The position numbers were made by a program, and so were the translations under genes. The notes beneath the pieces were generated by a model that did no database searches, was not told the origin of the DNA, and worked only from the letters and a program-made list of their open reading frames with translations. From positions 297,220 to 349,526 of the forward strand of contig NZ_JAPZVP010000004.1 in NCBI RefSeq assembly GCF_027622875.1: a stretch of 52,307 nucleotides of DNA, given 5' to 3'. Below are positions 33,342-42,520 of the stretch, piece after piece. The first letter of the stretch is position 1. The number at the start of each line of letters is the position of its first letter. The stretch is from Glycomyces luteolus (GTDB lineage: Bacteria; Actinomycetota; Actinomycetes; Mycobacteriales; Micromonosporaceae).

Positions 33342-34673
33342 ATGAGCAACGCACGACGCATATCCTGCCTCGCGGCTGCCGCCAGTGCCATCGCGCTCGC
33401 CGTGACGGCATGCGGTGCGCCGGAGGAAGAGGACGACGGCCGCGGCGCGGTCCCGGACGACGCCACCGACTGCGCCAACTACGAGCAGTACGGCGACCTC
33501 AAGGGCGAAACCGTCTCGATCCTGGGCTCCATCCGAGACGTGGAGGCCGACGAGATGATGGAGGCCTGGTCCTACTTCGAATCCTGCACCGGCGCCAAAA
33601 TCGAGTACGAGGGCTCCGGCGAGTTCGAGTCCGACATGAAGATCCGCGTCGACGGCGGCAACGCCCCCGACATCGCGCTCTTCCCGCAGCCCGGCCTCAT
33701 GTCCAACTTCGCCGCCGACCTCAAGCCGGCCTCCGACGAGGTCAGCAAGCTCGCCACCGAGGGCTGGTCCGAGGACTGGCTCAACTACGGCACCATCGAC
33801 GGCACGCTCTACGCCGCGCCGCACTCGTCCAACGCCAAGTCCTTCATCTGGTACTCCCCGTCGTACTTCAACGACAACGGCTACGAGGTCCCGACCACCT
33901 GGGACGAGCTGATCGCCCTGTCCGACAAGATGGTCGACGCCGGCATCCAGCCCTGGTGCGTCGGCTTCGAATCCGGCGGCGCCACCGGCTGGCCGGGAAC
34001 CGACTGGATCGAGGACATCGTCCTCCGCGAAGGCACCGACGTCTACGACCAGTGGACCACCCACCAGATCCCGTTCAACGACCCGCAGATCGTCCAGGCC
34101 ATCGAGAAGGCCGGCACCGTCCTCACCAACGACGAGTACGTCTACGGCGGCACCGACACCATCAGCGCCACCGCCTTCCAGGAGGCCGGCTACCCGATCC
34201 TCGACGGCGGCTGCGCCATGAGCCGGCAGGCGTCCTTCTACGGCGCCATGTGGCCTGAGGGCACCACCGTGGCAGAGGACGGCGACGTGTTCGCCTTCCG
34301 CTTCCCCGAGTCCAACGAAGGCGACAACACCATGCTCGTCGGCGGCGAGTTCGTGGCCGCGTTCAGCGACTCCGAGCCCACCGAGATGGTCCGCCAGTTC
34401 CTGGCCTCCGAGCTCTACCACAACGCCCGTCTCCAGACCGGCCCGTGGAGCACCGCCCGCCAGGGCGTGGACCCGGCCAACGCCACCACGCCGATCAACC
34501 AGTTCGCCACCGAGATCCTCATCGACCCGGACGTGACCGTCCGCTTCGACGGCTCGGACCTCATGCCGGGCGCCGTGGGCGCCTCGTCCTTCTGGACCGG
34601 CGTGGTCGAGTGGGTCGACGGCGACAAGACCGCCCAGCAGATGGCCGACGACATCGAAGCTTCCTGGCCGTAA
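33342..34673 (+). CDS. Carbohydrate ABC transporter substrate-binding lipoprotein
   Basis: This is a 443-residue family 1 solute-binding protein anchored through Cys24 (lipobox AVTAC) and facing outward. After an acidic linker come KGETVSILGSIRDVEADEMM, YEGSGEFESDMKIRVDGGNAP and PDIALFPQPGLMSNFA. From memory these resemble alpha-glucoside binding proteins such as AglE more than cellobiose CebE, although the neighbouring GH1 enzyme and operator suggest a beta-glucoside. Upstream GAGAGGG gives a weak ribosome-binding site. A strong hairpin (34701-34729) separates it from the permease genes, consistent with higher expression of the binding protein. Confidence 0.9.
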   Translation: MSNARRISCLAAAASAIALAVTACGAPEEEDDGRGAVPDDATDCANYEQYGDLKGETVSILGSIRDVEADEMMEAWSYFESCTGAKIEYEGSGEFESDMKIRVDGGNAPDIALFPQPGLMSNFAADLKPASDEVSKLATEGWSEDWLNYGTIDGTLYAAPHSSNAKSFIWYSPSYFNDNGYEVPTTWDELIALSDKMVDAGIQPWCVGFESGGATGWPGTDWIEDIVLREGTDVYDQWTTHQIPFNDPQIVQAIEKAGTVLTNDEYVYGGTDTISATAFQEAGYPILDGGCAMSRQASFYGAMWPEGTTVAEDGDVFAFRFPESNEGDNTMLVGGEFVAAFSDSEPTEMVRQFLASELYHNARLQTGPWSTARQGVDPANATTPINQFATEILIDPDVTVRFDGSDLMPGAVGASSFWTGVVEWVDGDKTAQQMADDIEASWP

Positions 34674-34700
34674 GATCCGGCCCGCGTAGCAAGTGCGAGA

Positions 34701-34729
34701 CCGAGCGGGGCCTCACCGGCCCCGCTCGG
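34701..34729 (+). terminator. Intercistronic hairpin (attenuator/stabiliser)
   Basis: CCGAGCGGGGCC pairs perfectly over 12 bp with GGCCCCGCTCGG around TCACC, between binding-protein and permease genes. It may terminate part of the transcripts and protect the 3' end of the upstream message. Confidence 0.7.
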
Positions 34730-34794
34730 CCCCATTGCCCCTTCGACGCAGCTGGCAAGCCGTCAAGTGGCACGGACAACTGGAGTCACTCAAC

Positions 34795-35772
34795 GTGGAC
34801 ATCTCCGCTTATCTCGACCGGTTCGGCCTCCTAGCCGTCGGCCTGGTCGCGTTCATCGCGATCCTCCTGGCCCTCTACGGACTCGCCGAACTCGCCTCCC
34901 GCCGCGACCGCAGCCGAGCGGTCGCCTTCGTATTCCTGACGCCGGCCGTGCTGTTCCTGCTCATCGGCCTGGTCTACCCGGCCCTGCGCACCATCGTCAT
35001 GTCCTTCTTCAACGCCGACGGCACCGCCTTCGTCGGCATGGAGAACTACAGCTGGGCCGTCACCGACCCCGACGCCCTCCAGATCCTCATCAACACCGCA
35101 CTGTGGATCATCATCGTCCCGCTCGTGTCGACCGCGCTCGGCCTCGTCTACGCCGTCCTCATCGACGGCCGCGCCGGCGAGCGCACCTACAAGGCCCTGG
35201 TGTTCCTCCCCATGGGCATCTCCTTCGTGGGCGCCTCCATCATCTGGAAATTCGTCTACCAGTACAGCGGCACCGGCGGGAACCAGATCGGCCTGCTCAA
35301 CGCCGTCCTCGTCAACCTCGGGATCCCGCCGGTCAACTGGCTCAACGAGGCGCCCTGGAACAACTTCCTGCTCATGGTCGTCCTCGTCTGGATCGAGGTC
35401 GGCTTCGCCACCGTCGTCCTCTCGGCCGCGCTCAAGGGCGTGCCGATCGAAATGATCGAGGCCGCCCGCATCGACGGGGCCAAGCCCTCGCAGATCTTCT
35501 GGAGCATCACCGTCCCGTCGATCCGCTCGGCCATCCTCGTCGTCGCCGTCACGGTCTTCATCGCCACGCTCAAACTGTTCGACATCGTGCGCGCGATGAC
35601 CCAGGGCCACCACAAGACCGACGTCCTCGCCCACAACATGGTCGAGCAGGCCTTCCGCCTCAACAACGACGGCCGCGGCGCCACCCTCGCCGTGCTGCTG
35701 TTCCTGCTCGTCGTCCCCGTCGTCATCTACCAGGTGCGCAACATGCGCCGCCAGGAACTGGAGGCCCGATGA
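34795..35772 (+). CDS. Carbohydrate ABC transporter permease (MalF/AglF type)
   Basis: This 325-residue membrane subunit has six to seven helices plus an N-terminal one. The cytoplasmic EAA coupling loop EMIEAARIDGAKPSQIFW docks onto the ATPase, and VFLTPAVLFLLIGLVYPAL is the usual MalF-type helix. C-terminal VLAHNMVEQAFRLNNDGRGA resembles AglF-like permeases. The GTG at 34795 follows GGAG by 10 nt. It overlaps the next gene by 4 nt (ATGA). No ATPase gene is nearby; in actinomycetes a shared MsiK-type ATPase often serves such systems (known for Streptomyces, inferred here). Confidence 0.9.
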   Translation: MDISAYLDRFGLLAVGLVAFIAILLALYGLAELASRRDRSRAVAFVFLTPAVLFLLIGLVYPALRTIVMSFFNADGTAFVGMENYSWAVTDPDALQILINTALWIIIVPLVSTALGLVYAVLIDGRAGERTYKALVFLPMGISFVGASIIWKFVYQYSGTGGNQIGLLNAVLVNLGIPPVNWLNEAPWNNFLLMVVLVWIEVGFATVVLSAALKGVPIEMIEAARIDGAKPSQIFWSITVPSIRSAILVVAVTVFIATLKLFDIVRAMTQGHHKTDVLAHNMVEQAFRLNNDGRGATLAVLLFLLVVPVVIYQVRNMRRQELEAR

Positions 35773-36722
35773 GCACCGACACGCAAGCACCCGAGAAGGT
35801 CGCGCGGATCGGCGAGAGCAGCGGCGAACGCCTGCGCCGCGTGCTCTCCAGCCGCGTCGCCAGCCTCGTCGCCCTCGTCATCGCCGTACTGTGGACGATC
35901 CCCACCGCGGGGCTGTTCATCTCCTCGCTGCGGCCCGACGACGACATCCGCACCTCGGGCTGGTGGAACTTCTTCGCCGACCCGGGCTCGATCAGCCTCT
36001 ACAACTACAACTACGTGCTCTACTCGGACTCCCAGGGCGGCGGGCTCATCCGCAACCTGATCAACACGATCGTCATCACCATCCCGGGCGTGCTGGTGCC
36101 CGTCGCGTTCGCCGCGCTGGCCGCCTACGCGCTCTCGTGGATCAACTTCAAGGGCCGGAACCTCCTGTACGTCGGCATCTTCGCCCTCCAGGTCGTCCCG
36201 CTCCAGATGGCGCTCATCCCGCTGCTGTCGATCTTCAGCAGGGGCCTGCACATCGGCGGCGTCACGGTCATGCCCGCCTGGGAGCTCGACGGCGTGAACA
36301 CGATCGTGCAAGTCTGGATCGCGCACTCGATCTTCGGCCTGCCGCTGGCGATCTTCCTGCTGCACAACTTCATGCGGGAACTCCCGTCGGACGTCATGGA
36401 GGCCGCCCGCATCGACGGCGCCAGCCACTCGCAGATCTTCCGCAAGGTGGTGCTGCCGCTGGTGACCCCGGCGCTGGCCTCCATCGCGATCTTCCAGTTC
36501 CTGTGGGTGTGGAACGACTTCCTCGTCGGCCGCACCTTCGCCCCCGGCGAGGCCACCCGGCCGCTCACCGCCGTCCTCGGCGACATGGCCGGGACCTGGG
36601 GCTTCGGTTGGACGCGGCTCCCTGCCGCGGCCTTCATCGCGATCATCGTGCCGCTCGTGGTGTTCCTGCTGCTCCAGCGCTACTTCGTGCGCGGGCTGCT
36701 GGCGGGTTCCGTCAAGGGTTAA
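35769..36722 (+). CDS. Carbohydrate ABC transporter permease (MalG/AglG type)
   Basis: This is the second membrane subunit, 317 residues. The first 28 residues are cytoplasmic, followed by six helices. The EAA loop is DVMEAARIDGASHSQIFRK. FQFLWVWNDFLVGRTF and the C-terminal FVRGLLAGSVKG are typical of the MalG group. It overlaps the preceding permease gene as ATGA and is the last gene before a strong terminator, so the operon is binding protein-permease-permease. Confidence 0.92.
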   Translation: MSTDTQAPEKVARIGESSGERLRRVLSSRVASLVALVIAVLWTIPTAGLFISSLRPDDDIRTSGWWNFFADPGSISLYNYNYVLYSDSQGGGLIRNLINTIVITIPGVLVPVAFAALAAYALSWINFKGRNLLYVGIFALQVVPLQMALIPLLSIFSRGLHIGGVTVMPAWELDGVNTIVQVWIAHSIFGLPLAIFLLHNFMRELPSDVMEAARIDGASHSQIFRKVVLPLVTPALASIAIFQFLWVWNDFLVGRTFAPGEATRPLTAVLGDMAGTWGFGWTRLPAAAFIAIIVPLVVFLLLQRYFVRGLLAGSVKG

Positions 36723-36738
36723 GCGACGCAGGTCAAAA

Positions 36739-36766
36739 GGGGGAGGGGCCGCGAGGCCCCTCCCCC
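36739..36766. terminator. Bidirectional terminator of sugar ABC operon
   Basis: GGGGGAGGGGCC pairs with GGCCCCTCCCCC (12 bp) around GCGA, between the convergent permease and PLD-like genes. Confidence 0.85.
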
Positions 36767-36771
36767 CTCGT

Positions 36772-37881
36772 CTATCTGCCGCCGTTCCACAAGCCCTGGA
36801 AATGCTGCGCGTAGCGGTCGGTCACCTCCTGGTTCGCGACCCGGAGCAGGTTGTCGTCCGCGTGCTTCATGCCGTTGCCGTTGAGGTTGTGCGTCCCGGT
36901 CCAGACCACGGCACGGTGCCTCCCGCCGAAACTCGCCTCGGCGACGATGTACTTGTTCCGGTGCGCCCCATGCACGCGCACGTTGCCCGACCCGAGCTTC
37001 TCCTCGATCCACCGCGGACTCGACGTGTCCGCGTCGAGCACCACCACCCGCACCTGGCAGCCCAGGCCCTGGATCCGGTCGAGCTGGCTGCGCACGGCCG
37101 GGCGGTTGGACTGGAAGTTCGCGTGCGCCACCAGCACCCGGTCGCCCGAGGCGCACTTGGTGATCCCCGCGAGCTGCGCCGCGATCGCGTCCTCCCCGCG
37201 CGGGAACACCCACGCCCGCGCGAGGCTTCCCGTGGTGCCCTTGTTCTCATCGGTCCAGCCGTCCCAGTTCTTGGCGTACAACCGGCTCCAGTAGGACGTG
37301 TAGAAGTCGAACAGGCCGCGGTCGCCGTGGACGCCGAGCAGGTTGTGCGACTGCGTCGTGTGCGAGCGGACGAAGCTGAAGCTCGTCACCAGCACGGTGG
37401 GCGCGCCGCCCCGCTCGATGAGGAAGAACCGGTTGTGCATGGGGCCCTTGCGGGTCCCGTCCGCGTTCGGCAGGCATGAGCCGCTGCACTGGCGGACCTG
37501 CGCCCCAGCGGCCTCGAGCTTGTTGATCACCGGATCGTTCGCCGAGGGCTGGTCCGAGCGGGTGCCGACCACGGCCCGCACGTCGACGCCGCGCTTCTCG
37601 GCCGCGACCATCGCCTCGGCGAGCGGGGCCACGGGCGCGTCGAGCGTCCACTGGAAGACCGCGGCCCGGATCGTGTCGCCCTTGCCGGTCGCGTCGACCT
37701 GCCTGACGATCTCGCTGACGATCGAGGTGTCCTTGGCGCCGTTCGGATCCGTGGCGCACATGGTGTAGCCGCCGGTGCGGGCGCATCCGGTGCCCGCCGC
37801 GTCGGCCTCGGTCGAGACGGCCACGGTCAGGGCCGCGAGCAGCGCCCCCGCCGCCACCAGGGGGATGATGCTCCGGGTCAT
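36772..37881 (-). CDS. Secreted phospholipase D-like protein with atypical HKD motifs
   Basis: This is a 369-residue exported protein. Residues 1-28 are a signal peptide (cleavage after ADA). Two PLD-like half domains follow: the first with PMHNRFFLIE (His149), the second with HRNKYIVAEASF and WTGTHNLNGNGMKHADDN. A normal motif is HxKx4D plus GSxN. Here the first copy reads HNR with Glu at the Asp position, and the second has Arg where the His is expected when NKY is aligned. Activity may therefore be changed or lost. The ATG at 37881 follows GGAGG by 7 nt. It is transcribed alone. The substrate (phospholipid, nucleic acid or cell wall) is unknown. Confidence 0.86.
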   Translation of the reverse strand: MTRSIIPLVAAGALLAALTVAVSTEADAAGTGCARTGGYTMCATDPNGAKDTSIVSEIVRQVDATGKGDTIRAAVFQWTLDAPVAPLAEAMVAAEKRGVDVRAVVGTRSDQPSANDPVINKLEAAGAQVRQCSGSCLPNADGTRKGPMHNRFFLIERGGAPTVLVTSFSFVRSHTTQSHNLLGVHGDRGLFDFYTSYWSRLYAKNWDGWTDENKGTTGSLARAWVFPRGEDAIAAQLAGITKCASGDRVLVAHANFQSNRPAVRSQLDRIQGLGCQVRVVVLDADTSSPRWIEEKLGSGNVRVHGAHRNKYIVAEASFGGRHRAVVWTGTHNLNGNGMKHADDNLLRVANQEVTDRYAQHFQGLWNGGR

Positions 37882-38135
37882 GCGTGCCCTCCGATCGGTC
37901 GGTGCCAGAGACACGAACATGTCATGGGTTCGGGGCCGCGGCGGGCTTTCGGGCGGGTACCGGACGTTTCGCGTGGTAGGGCCGTCACGGCCGTGTAATT
38001 TCCACGAGGGTGAAATGCGGTTGTTGTCAGGCGGATTCCTGGAAACGACGGCCGGATAGGCGACGTTTTCTCAACAATCAATGGAGAGGTCCCCACCATC
38101 AAGTGCTTCTCAGACCAGTGCAGTCAGGAGTCGTC

Positions 38136-38375
38136 ATGAGTATGAGTGCCGCAGAAGAACTGCCAGAGGAATTCCGCAGGAGCCTCTCCGAACAGACCAG
38201 GCAGGACCCCGACCACGCAGAACCGCAAGTCCTCGCCGAGGAGCAGCCCCGACTGGCCGAACCCGCGAGCACCGGCTGGCTGTTCATCGGCATGCTGCTG
38301 GTGGTGGCCGTAGGGGTGCTGCTGCTGCTCATCTTCGCCTCGGGCGGCAACGCCGACGAGTCGCTGATGCTCTAG
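38136..38375 (+). CDS. Small single-pass membrane protein, unknown function
   Basis: This 79-residue protein has an acidic, Gln/Pro-containing N-terminal half (1-45), one transmembrane helix (about 48-68, WLFIGMLLVVAVGVLLLLIF) and a short Gly/Asn/Glu tail. AGGAG lies 6 nt before the ATG, which supports it as real despite its size. No family is recognised. It sits between the PLD-like gene and ribF on its own. Confidence 0.7.
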   Translation: MSMSAAEELPEEFRRSLSEQTRQDPDHAEPQVLAEEQPRLAEPASTGWLFIGMLLVVAVGVLLLLIFASGGNADESLML

Positions 38376-38468
38376 GGTCCCGGGCCCTCGGTCGCGTCGG
38401 AACACGCTTGCATCACTGCCGCCCCATCAGGGTGCCGTCCGCCTTGCGGGAGTGGCAAGATCTGGACC

Positions 38469-39398
38469 GTGGAAACCTGGCGTGGAATAGACGCGACCCC
38501 CGAGGGCTGGCCCGCTTCCGTCGTCGCCATCGGCGTGTTCGACGGGGTGCACCGGGGCCACGCGGCACTCGTCCGCACCGCCGTCAAGGCCGCCGCCGAG
38601 CGCGAGGCCCGCAGTGTCGTCGTCACCTTCGATCCCCACCCGACCGCCGTGGTCGCACCGCACGCGATGCCGCCGCAGCTGACCCGTATCGAGCGGCGCA
38701 TCGAGCTGCTCGGCGCGCTCGGCGTCGACGCGGTGTGCGTGCTCCCGTTCACCAAGGAGCTCTCGCAGCTCAGCCCGGACTACTTCGTGCGGCACGTCCT
38801 CGTGGGCGGCCTGCACGCCAAGGCCGTGGTCGTGGGCGAGAACTGGCGTTTCGGCCACAAGGCCGCCGGCGACGTCAAGAAGCTCGCCGAGCTCGGCGAG
38901 GAGTACGACTTCGAGGTTCTGCCGCAGACGCTCACCGCCGATGAGGAAGCGTTTTCATCGACCCGCGTGCGCGGCCTCATCGCCGAGGGCGACGTCGCGG
39001 GCGCGGCGGAGGTGCTCGGGCGCGACTACGGCATCGAAGGCACGATCGTGCACGGTGCGGGCCGCGGCGGCACCGCGCTCGGCTTCCCGACCGCGAACCT
39101 CGACATCCTCGCGGGCACGGCGGTCCCCGCCGACGGCGTCTACGCGGGCTGGCTCCACCGCGACTCGCACCGGTACCCGGCCGCGATCAGCGTCGGCTCG
39201 AACCCGACCTTCGACGGCAAGGAGCGCACCGTCGAGGCGTACCTGCTCGACTTCTCGGGCGACCTGTACGGAGCCGAGGTCCGGCTGGACTTCACCGCGC
39301 GGCTGCGCGGGCAGATCGCCTTCGACGGGATCGAGCCGCTCATCGCGCAGATCGAGACCGATGTCGCAGACACCCGCCGGGCTTTGGACCTGGGCTGA
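38469..39398 (+). CDS. ribF: Bifunctional riboflavin kinase / FAD synthetase
   Basis: This 309-residue enzyme makes FMN from riboflavin and then FAD. The N-terminal adenylyltransferase domain (about 1-185) has [18 protein letters not shown] with the GxFDGxHxGH nucleotide motif and [14 protein letters not shown]. The C-terminal kinase domain (about 186-309) has GFPTANLD and the flavin/phosphate residues of [22 protein letters not shown]. It precedes rpsO and pnp, as in other bacteria. CAAGAT (38456-38461) ends 7 nt before the GTG, and no Shine-Dalgarno is present, so translation is probably leaderless. The last codons contain the rpsO promoter. Confidence 0.94.
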   Translation: METWRGIDATPEGWPASVVAIGVFDGVHRGHAALVRTAVKAAAEREARSVVVTFDPHPTAVVAPHAMPPQLTRIERRIELLGALGVDAVCVLPFTKELSQLSPDYFVRHVLVGGLHAKAVVVGENWRFGHKAAGDVKKLAELGEEYDFEVLPQTLTADEEAFSSTRVRGLIAEGDVAGAAEVLGRDYGIEGTIVHGAGRGGTALGFPTANLDILAGTAVPADGVYAGWLHRDSHRYPAAISVGSNPTFDGKERTVEAYLLDFSGDLYGAEVRLDFTARLRGQIAFDGIEPLIAQIETDVADTRRALDLG

Positions 39399-39412
39399 CG
39401 CCCTGTTAGCCT
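39384..39412 (+). promoter_or_regulatory. rpsO promoter
   Basis: TTGGAC (39384-39389), 17-nt spacer, TAGCCT (39407-39412), overlapping the 3' end of ribF; the start would be near 39419, leaving a 65-nt leader. Confidence 0.55.
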
Positions 39413-39483
39413 GGACAGGTTGTTCATTTGACCAGCCTGCTCGACACCGCGGGTTGGCCGTAAATCATGAAAGGGTGTTCGAT

Positions 39484-39759
39484 ATGGCGCTCGACGCTGA
39501 AAAGAAGGCCGCGATCATCAAGGAATACGCGACCAGCGAGGGCGACTCGGGTTCCACCGACGTCCAGGTCGCGATCCTGACGACCCGCATCCGCGAGCTC
39601 ACCGCCCACGTCCAGGAGCACAAGCACGACCACCACTCGCGTCGTGGCCTGCTCCTCCTGGTCGGCAAGCGCCGCCGCCTCCTCAAGTACCTGAAGAAGG
39701 AAGACATCGCGCGCTACCGCGGCCTCATCGAGCGCCTCGGCATCCGCGACAACGCCTGA
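39484..39759 (+). CDS. rpsO: 30S ribosomal protein S15
   Basis: This 91-residue small-subunit protein binds the central domain of 16S rRNA and helps form a bridge to the large subunit. The sequence is canonical: [79 protein letters not shown] lies upstream of the ATG. A hairpin terminator follows, and pnp is the next gene, the widely conserved rpsO-pnp order. Confidence 0.98.
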   Translation: MALDAEKKAAIIKEYATSEGDSGSTDVQVAILTTRIRELTAHVQEHKHDHHSRRGLLLLVGKRRRLLKYLKKEDIARYRGLIERLGIRDNA

Positions 39760-39774
39760 TCCAAGGCTTGCAGC

Positions 39775-39802
39775 AGGGAGCGTCCCGCGAGGGGCGCTCC
39801 CT
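39775..39802 (+). terminator. rpsO terminator
   Basis: AGGGAGCG pairs with CGCTCCCT (8 bp) around a 12-nt loop, followed by a short TTTC. Confidence 0.65.
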
Positions 39803-39887
39803 TTCGCGTCCCCCGTCGGACGCCTATCGCGGCTCACTTTTACTTCGCCAGTGCCGCCGCGTCGGCCGGGTAACGTAAGGTGGGCGA

Positions 39888-39927
39888 TGAGCACCAGTGC
39901 TCACCGCAGCGCCTCGCAGCGAGGCGC
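39888..39927 (+). promoter_or_regulatory. Twin hairpins in pnp leader
   Basis: TGAGCAC-CA-GTGCTCA (39888-39903) and GCGCCTCG-CAG-CGAGGCGC (39909-39927) are perfect stems about 155-195 nt before the pnp start. In E. coli the pnp leader is a stem-loop target of RNase III and PNPase autoregulation; an equivalent role here is inferred. Confidence 0.45.
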
Positions 39928-40081
39928 GGCACGGCCCGCCAGAGACCGCCCCGGTCCTCGGTAGTGGCATCCGGAACGTCCCGCACGACGCGGGGCCGAG
40001 CTTCCGAGTGCTTCGATCGAAGACCGGAAAAGCGCGCAGGCGAGCCGCGCATTCCGAACTACACAAGGAGATCGACACTCT

Positions 40082-42520
40082 ATGTCCGATAACGAACGGA
40101 CACCTGAGGCCTTCAACCTCGGGGAGCACCACGCCACCGCCGTGATCGACAACGGCGCCTTCGGCACCCGCAAGATCGTCTTCAGCACGGGCCGCCTGGC
40201 CAAGCTGGCCCAGGGCTCCGCGATCGTCCAGATGGACGACACCGTCGTCCTCTCGACCACCGCCGCCTCGAAGAACCCGAAGGACCACTTCGACTTCTTC
40301 CCGCTCACCGTCGACATCGAGGAGCGGATGTACGCCGCCGGGCGCATCCCGGGCTCGTTCTTCCGCCGCGAGGGCCGCCCGAGCGAGAACGCCATCCTCA
40401 CCTGCCGCCTGATCGACCGCGGCCTGCGCCCGTCGTTCGTGTCGGGTCTGCGCAACGAGGTCCAGGTCATCGGCACGATCCTCGCCGTCGACGCCCGCGA
40501 CGAGTACGACGTGGTCGCCATGAACGGCGCCTCCATGTCGACCCAGCTCGCCGGCCTGCCCTTCTCGGGTCCGCTGGGCTCGACCCGCATCGTCCTCATC
40601 GAGGGCACCTGGGTCGCGTTCCCGACCCTGGAGCAGATCGAGAAGGCCACCTTCGACATGGTCGTCACCGGCCGGGTCCTCGACTCGGGCGACGTCGCGA
40701 TCATGATGGTCGAGGCCGAGGCCACCGACAACACCATCAGCCTCATCGCGGCCGGCGGCACCAAGCCGACCGAAGAGGTCGTGGCGAACGGCCTCGAGGC
40801 CGTCAAGCCGGTCATCGCCGAGCTCGTGCGCGCCCAGGCCGAACTGGCCAAGGTCGCCGCGAAGCCCGTCGCCGACTACCCGCGCTTCCTCGACTACCAG
40901 GACGACGCGTACGCCGCCGTCGAGGCGGCCGTGTCGGCCGAGCTCGACCAGGCGCTGCAGATCGCCGACAAGACCGACCGCCAGGACGAGCTCGACCGCG
41001 TCAAGTCGGTCATGCTCGAGAAGCTCGGCGCGGACTTCGAAGGCCGCGAAGGCGAACTGGGCGCTTCGCTGCGCTCGCTCACCAAGAAGCTGGTCCGCAA
41101 GCGCGTCATCACCGAGGGCGTCCGCATCGACGGCCGCCTGCCGGCGTACATCCGGCCGCTCGCGGCCGAGGCGGGCATCCTGCCGCGCGTCCACGGCTCG
41201 GCCCTGTTCGAGCGCGGCGAGACCCAGATCATGGGTGTCACCACGCTGAACATGCTGCGCATGGAGCAGGCCATCGACACGCTGTCGCCGGTCAGCAAGA
41301 AGCGCTACATGCACAACTACAACTTCCCGCCGTACTCGACCGGTGAGACCGGCCGCGTCGGTTCGCCGAAGCGCCGCGAGATCGGCCACGGCGCGCTCGC
41401 CGAGCGCGCCCTCGTGCCGGTGCTGCCGAGCCGCGAGGAGTTCCCGTACGCGATCCGCCAGGTCTCCGAGGCGCTCGCGTCCAACGGCTCGACCTCGATG
41501 GGCTCGGTCTGCGCGTCCACGATGTCGCTCATGAACGCCGGTGTGCCGATCAAGGCCCCCGTCGCGGGCATCGCGATGGGCCTCATCTCCGAGGAGGTCG
41601 ACGGCGAGACCAAGTACGTCACGCTGACCGACATCCTCGGCGCTGAAGACGCCTACGGCGACATGGACTTCAAGGTCGCCGGCACCGCCGAGTTCGTCAC
41701 CGCCCTGCAGCTGGACACCAAGCTCGACGGCCTGCCGTCGGACGTGCTGGCCAAGGCGCTGCAGCAGGCCAACGACGCCCGCCACGCGATCCTCGACGTC
41801 ATGCTCGACGCGATCAGCGAGCCGGGCGAGCTGGCCGCGACCGCGCCGCGCATCACGACCCTGAAGATCCCCGTCGACAAGATCGGCGCGATCATCGGCC
41901 CGAAGGGCCAGACGATCAACCAGATCCAGGACGACACGGGCGCGGACATCACCGTCGAGGACGACGGCACGATCTACGTGTCGGCGGAGAACGGCGAGGC
42001 CGCTCAGGCCGCGGTCGAGACGATCAACGCGATCGCGAACCCGACCCTCCCGAACGTGGGCGACCGGTTCCTCGGCACGGTCGTCAAGACCACCGACTTC
42101 GGCGCGTTCATCTCGCTGACGCCTGGCCGCGACGGCCTCCTGCACATCTCGAAGGTCGGCGACGGCAAGCGCGTCGAGCGGGTCGAGGACGTGCTGAGCG
42201 TCGGCGACAAGATCGAGGTCGAGATCGGCGACATCGACAACCGCGGCAAGATCTACCTGGACAAGGTGTACCCGGAGGGCCAGGAGCCCGAGGGGTACAA
42301 GAAGGGCCGTCCGGCCGAGCGCAAGGAGTCCCGCGGGGACCGGGGCGACCGCGGTGACCGCGGCCCGCGCCGCGACCGCGAGCGCTCCGGTGAGCGCTCC
42401 GGCGGCGGCGAGCGCGGCGAGCGCTCGTCCTCCGGCGGCGACCGCGGCGGTTCGGGCGACGGCGAGCGCCGCCGCCGCCGCACCCGCCGCAGCGACGAAG
42501 GCGGAGGCTCGGAAGAGTAG
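40082..42520 (+). CDS. pnp: Polynucleotide phosphorylase
   Basis: This 812-residue 3'-5' phosphorolytic exoribonuclease, with template-independent polymerase activity, is central to RNA decay. Two RNase PH domains (about 15-240 and 340-560, with [20 protein letters not shown] and the phosphate-site [12 protein letters not shown]) flank an alpha-helical linker. A KH domain follows ([20 protein letters not shown]), then an S1 domain ([20 protein letters not shown]). The last 65 or so residues are an Arg/Gly/Asp/Ser-rich low-complexity tail with [11 protein letters not shown] repeats. AAGGAG lies 12 nt before the ATG. The stop is directly followed by the M16 protease start. Confidence 0.98.
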   Translation: MSDNERTPEAFNLGEHHATAVIDNGAFGTRKIVFSTGRLAKLAQGSAIVQMDDTVVLSTTAASKNPKDHFDFFPLTVDIEERMYAAGRIPGSFFRREGRPSENAILTCRLIDRGLRPSFVSGLRNEVQVIGTILAVDARDEYDVVAMNGASMSTQLAGLPFSGPLGSTRIVLIEGTWVAFPTLEQIEKATFDMVVTGRVLDSGDVAIMMVEAEATDNTISLIAAGGTKPTEEVVANGLEAVKPVIAELVRAQAELAKVAAKPVADYPRFLDYQDDAYAAVEAAVSAELDQALQIADKTDRQDELDRVKSVMLEKLGADFEGREGELGASLRSLTKKLVRKRVITEGVRIDGRLPAYIRPLAAEAGILPRVHGSALFERGETQIMGVTTLNMLRMEQAIDTLSPVSKKRYMHNYNFPPYSTGETGRVGSPKRREIGHGALAERALVPVLPSREEFPYAIRQVSEALASNGSTSMGSVCASTMSLMNAGVPIKAPVAGIAMGLISEEVDGETKYVTLTDILGAEDAYGDMDFKVAGTAEFVTALQLDTKLDGLPSDVLAKALQQANDARHAILDVMLDAISEPGELAATAPRITTLKIPVDKIGAIIGPKGQTINQIQDDTGADITVEDDGTIYVSAENGEAAQAAVETINAIANPTLPNVGDRFLGTVVKTTDFGAFISLTPGRDGLLHISKVGDGKRVERVEDVLSVGDKIEVEIGDIDNRGKIYLDKVYPEGQEPEGYKKGRPAERKESRGDRGDRGDRGPRRDRERSGERSGGGERGERSSSGGDRGGSGDGERRRRRTRRSDEGGGSEE

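Larger units (their letters stand above)
39760..40081. other. rpsO-pnp intergenic region and pnp leader
   Basis: The 322 bases hold the rpsO terminator (39775-39802) and then the presumed pnp leader with two perfect hairpins (39888-39903 and 39909-39927). The pnp promoter cannot be placed with confidence; TAACGT at 39871-39876 is a possible -10. Confidence 0.55.
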
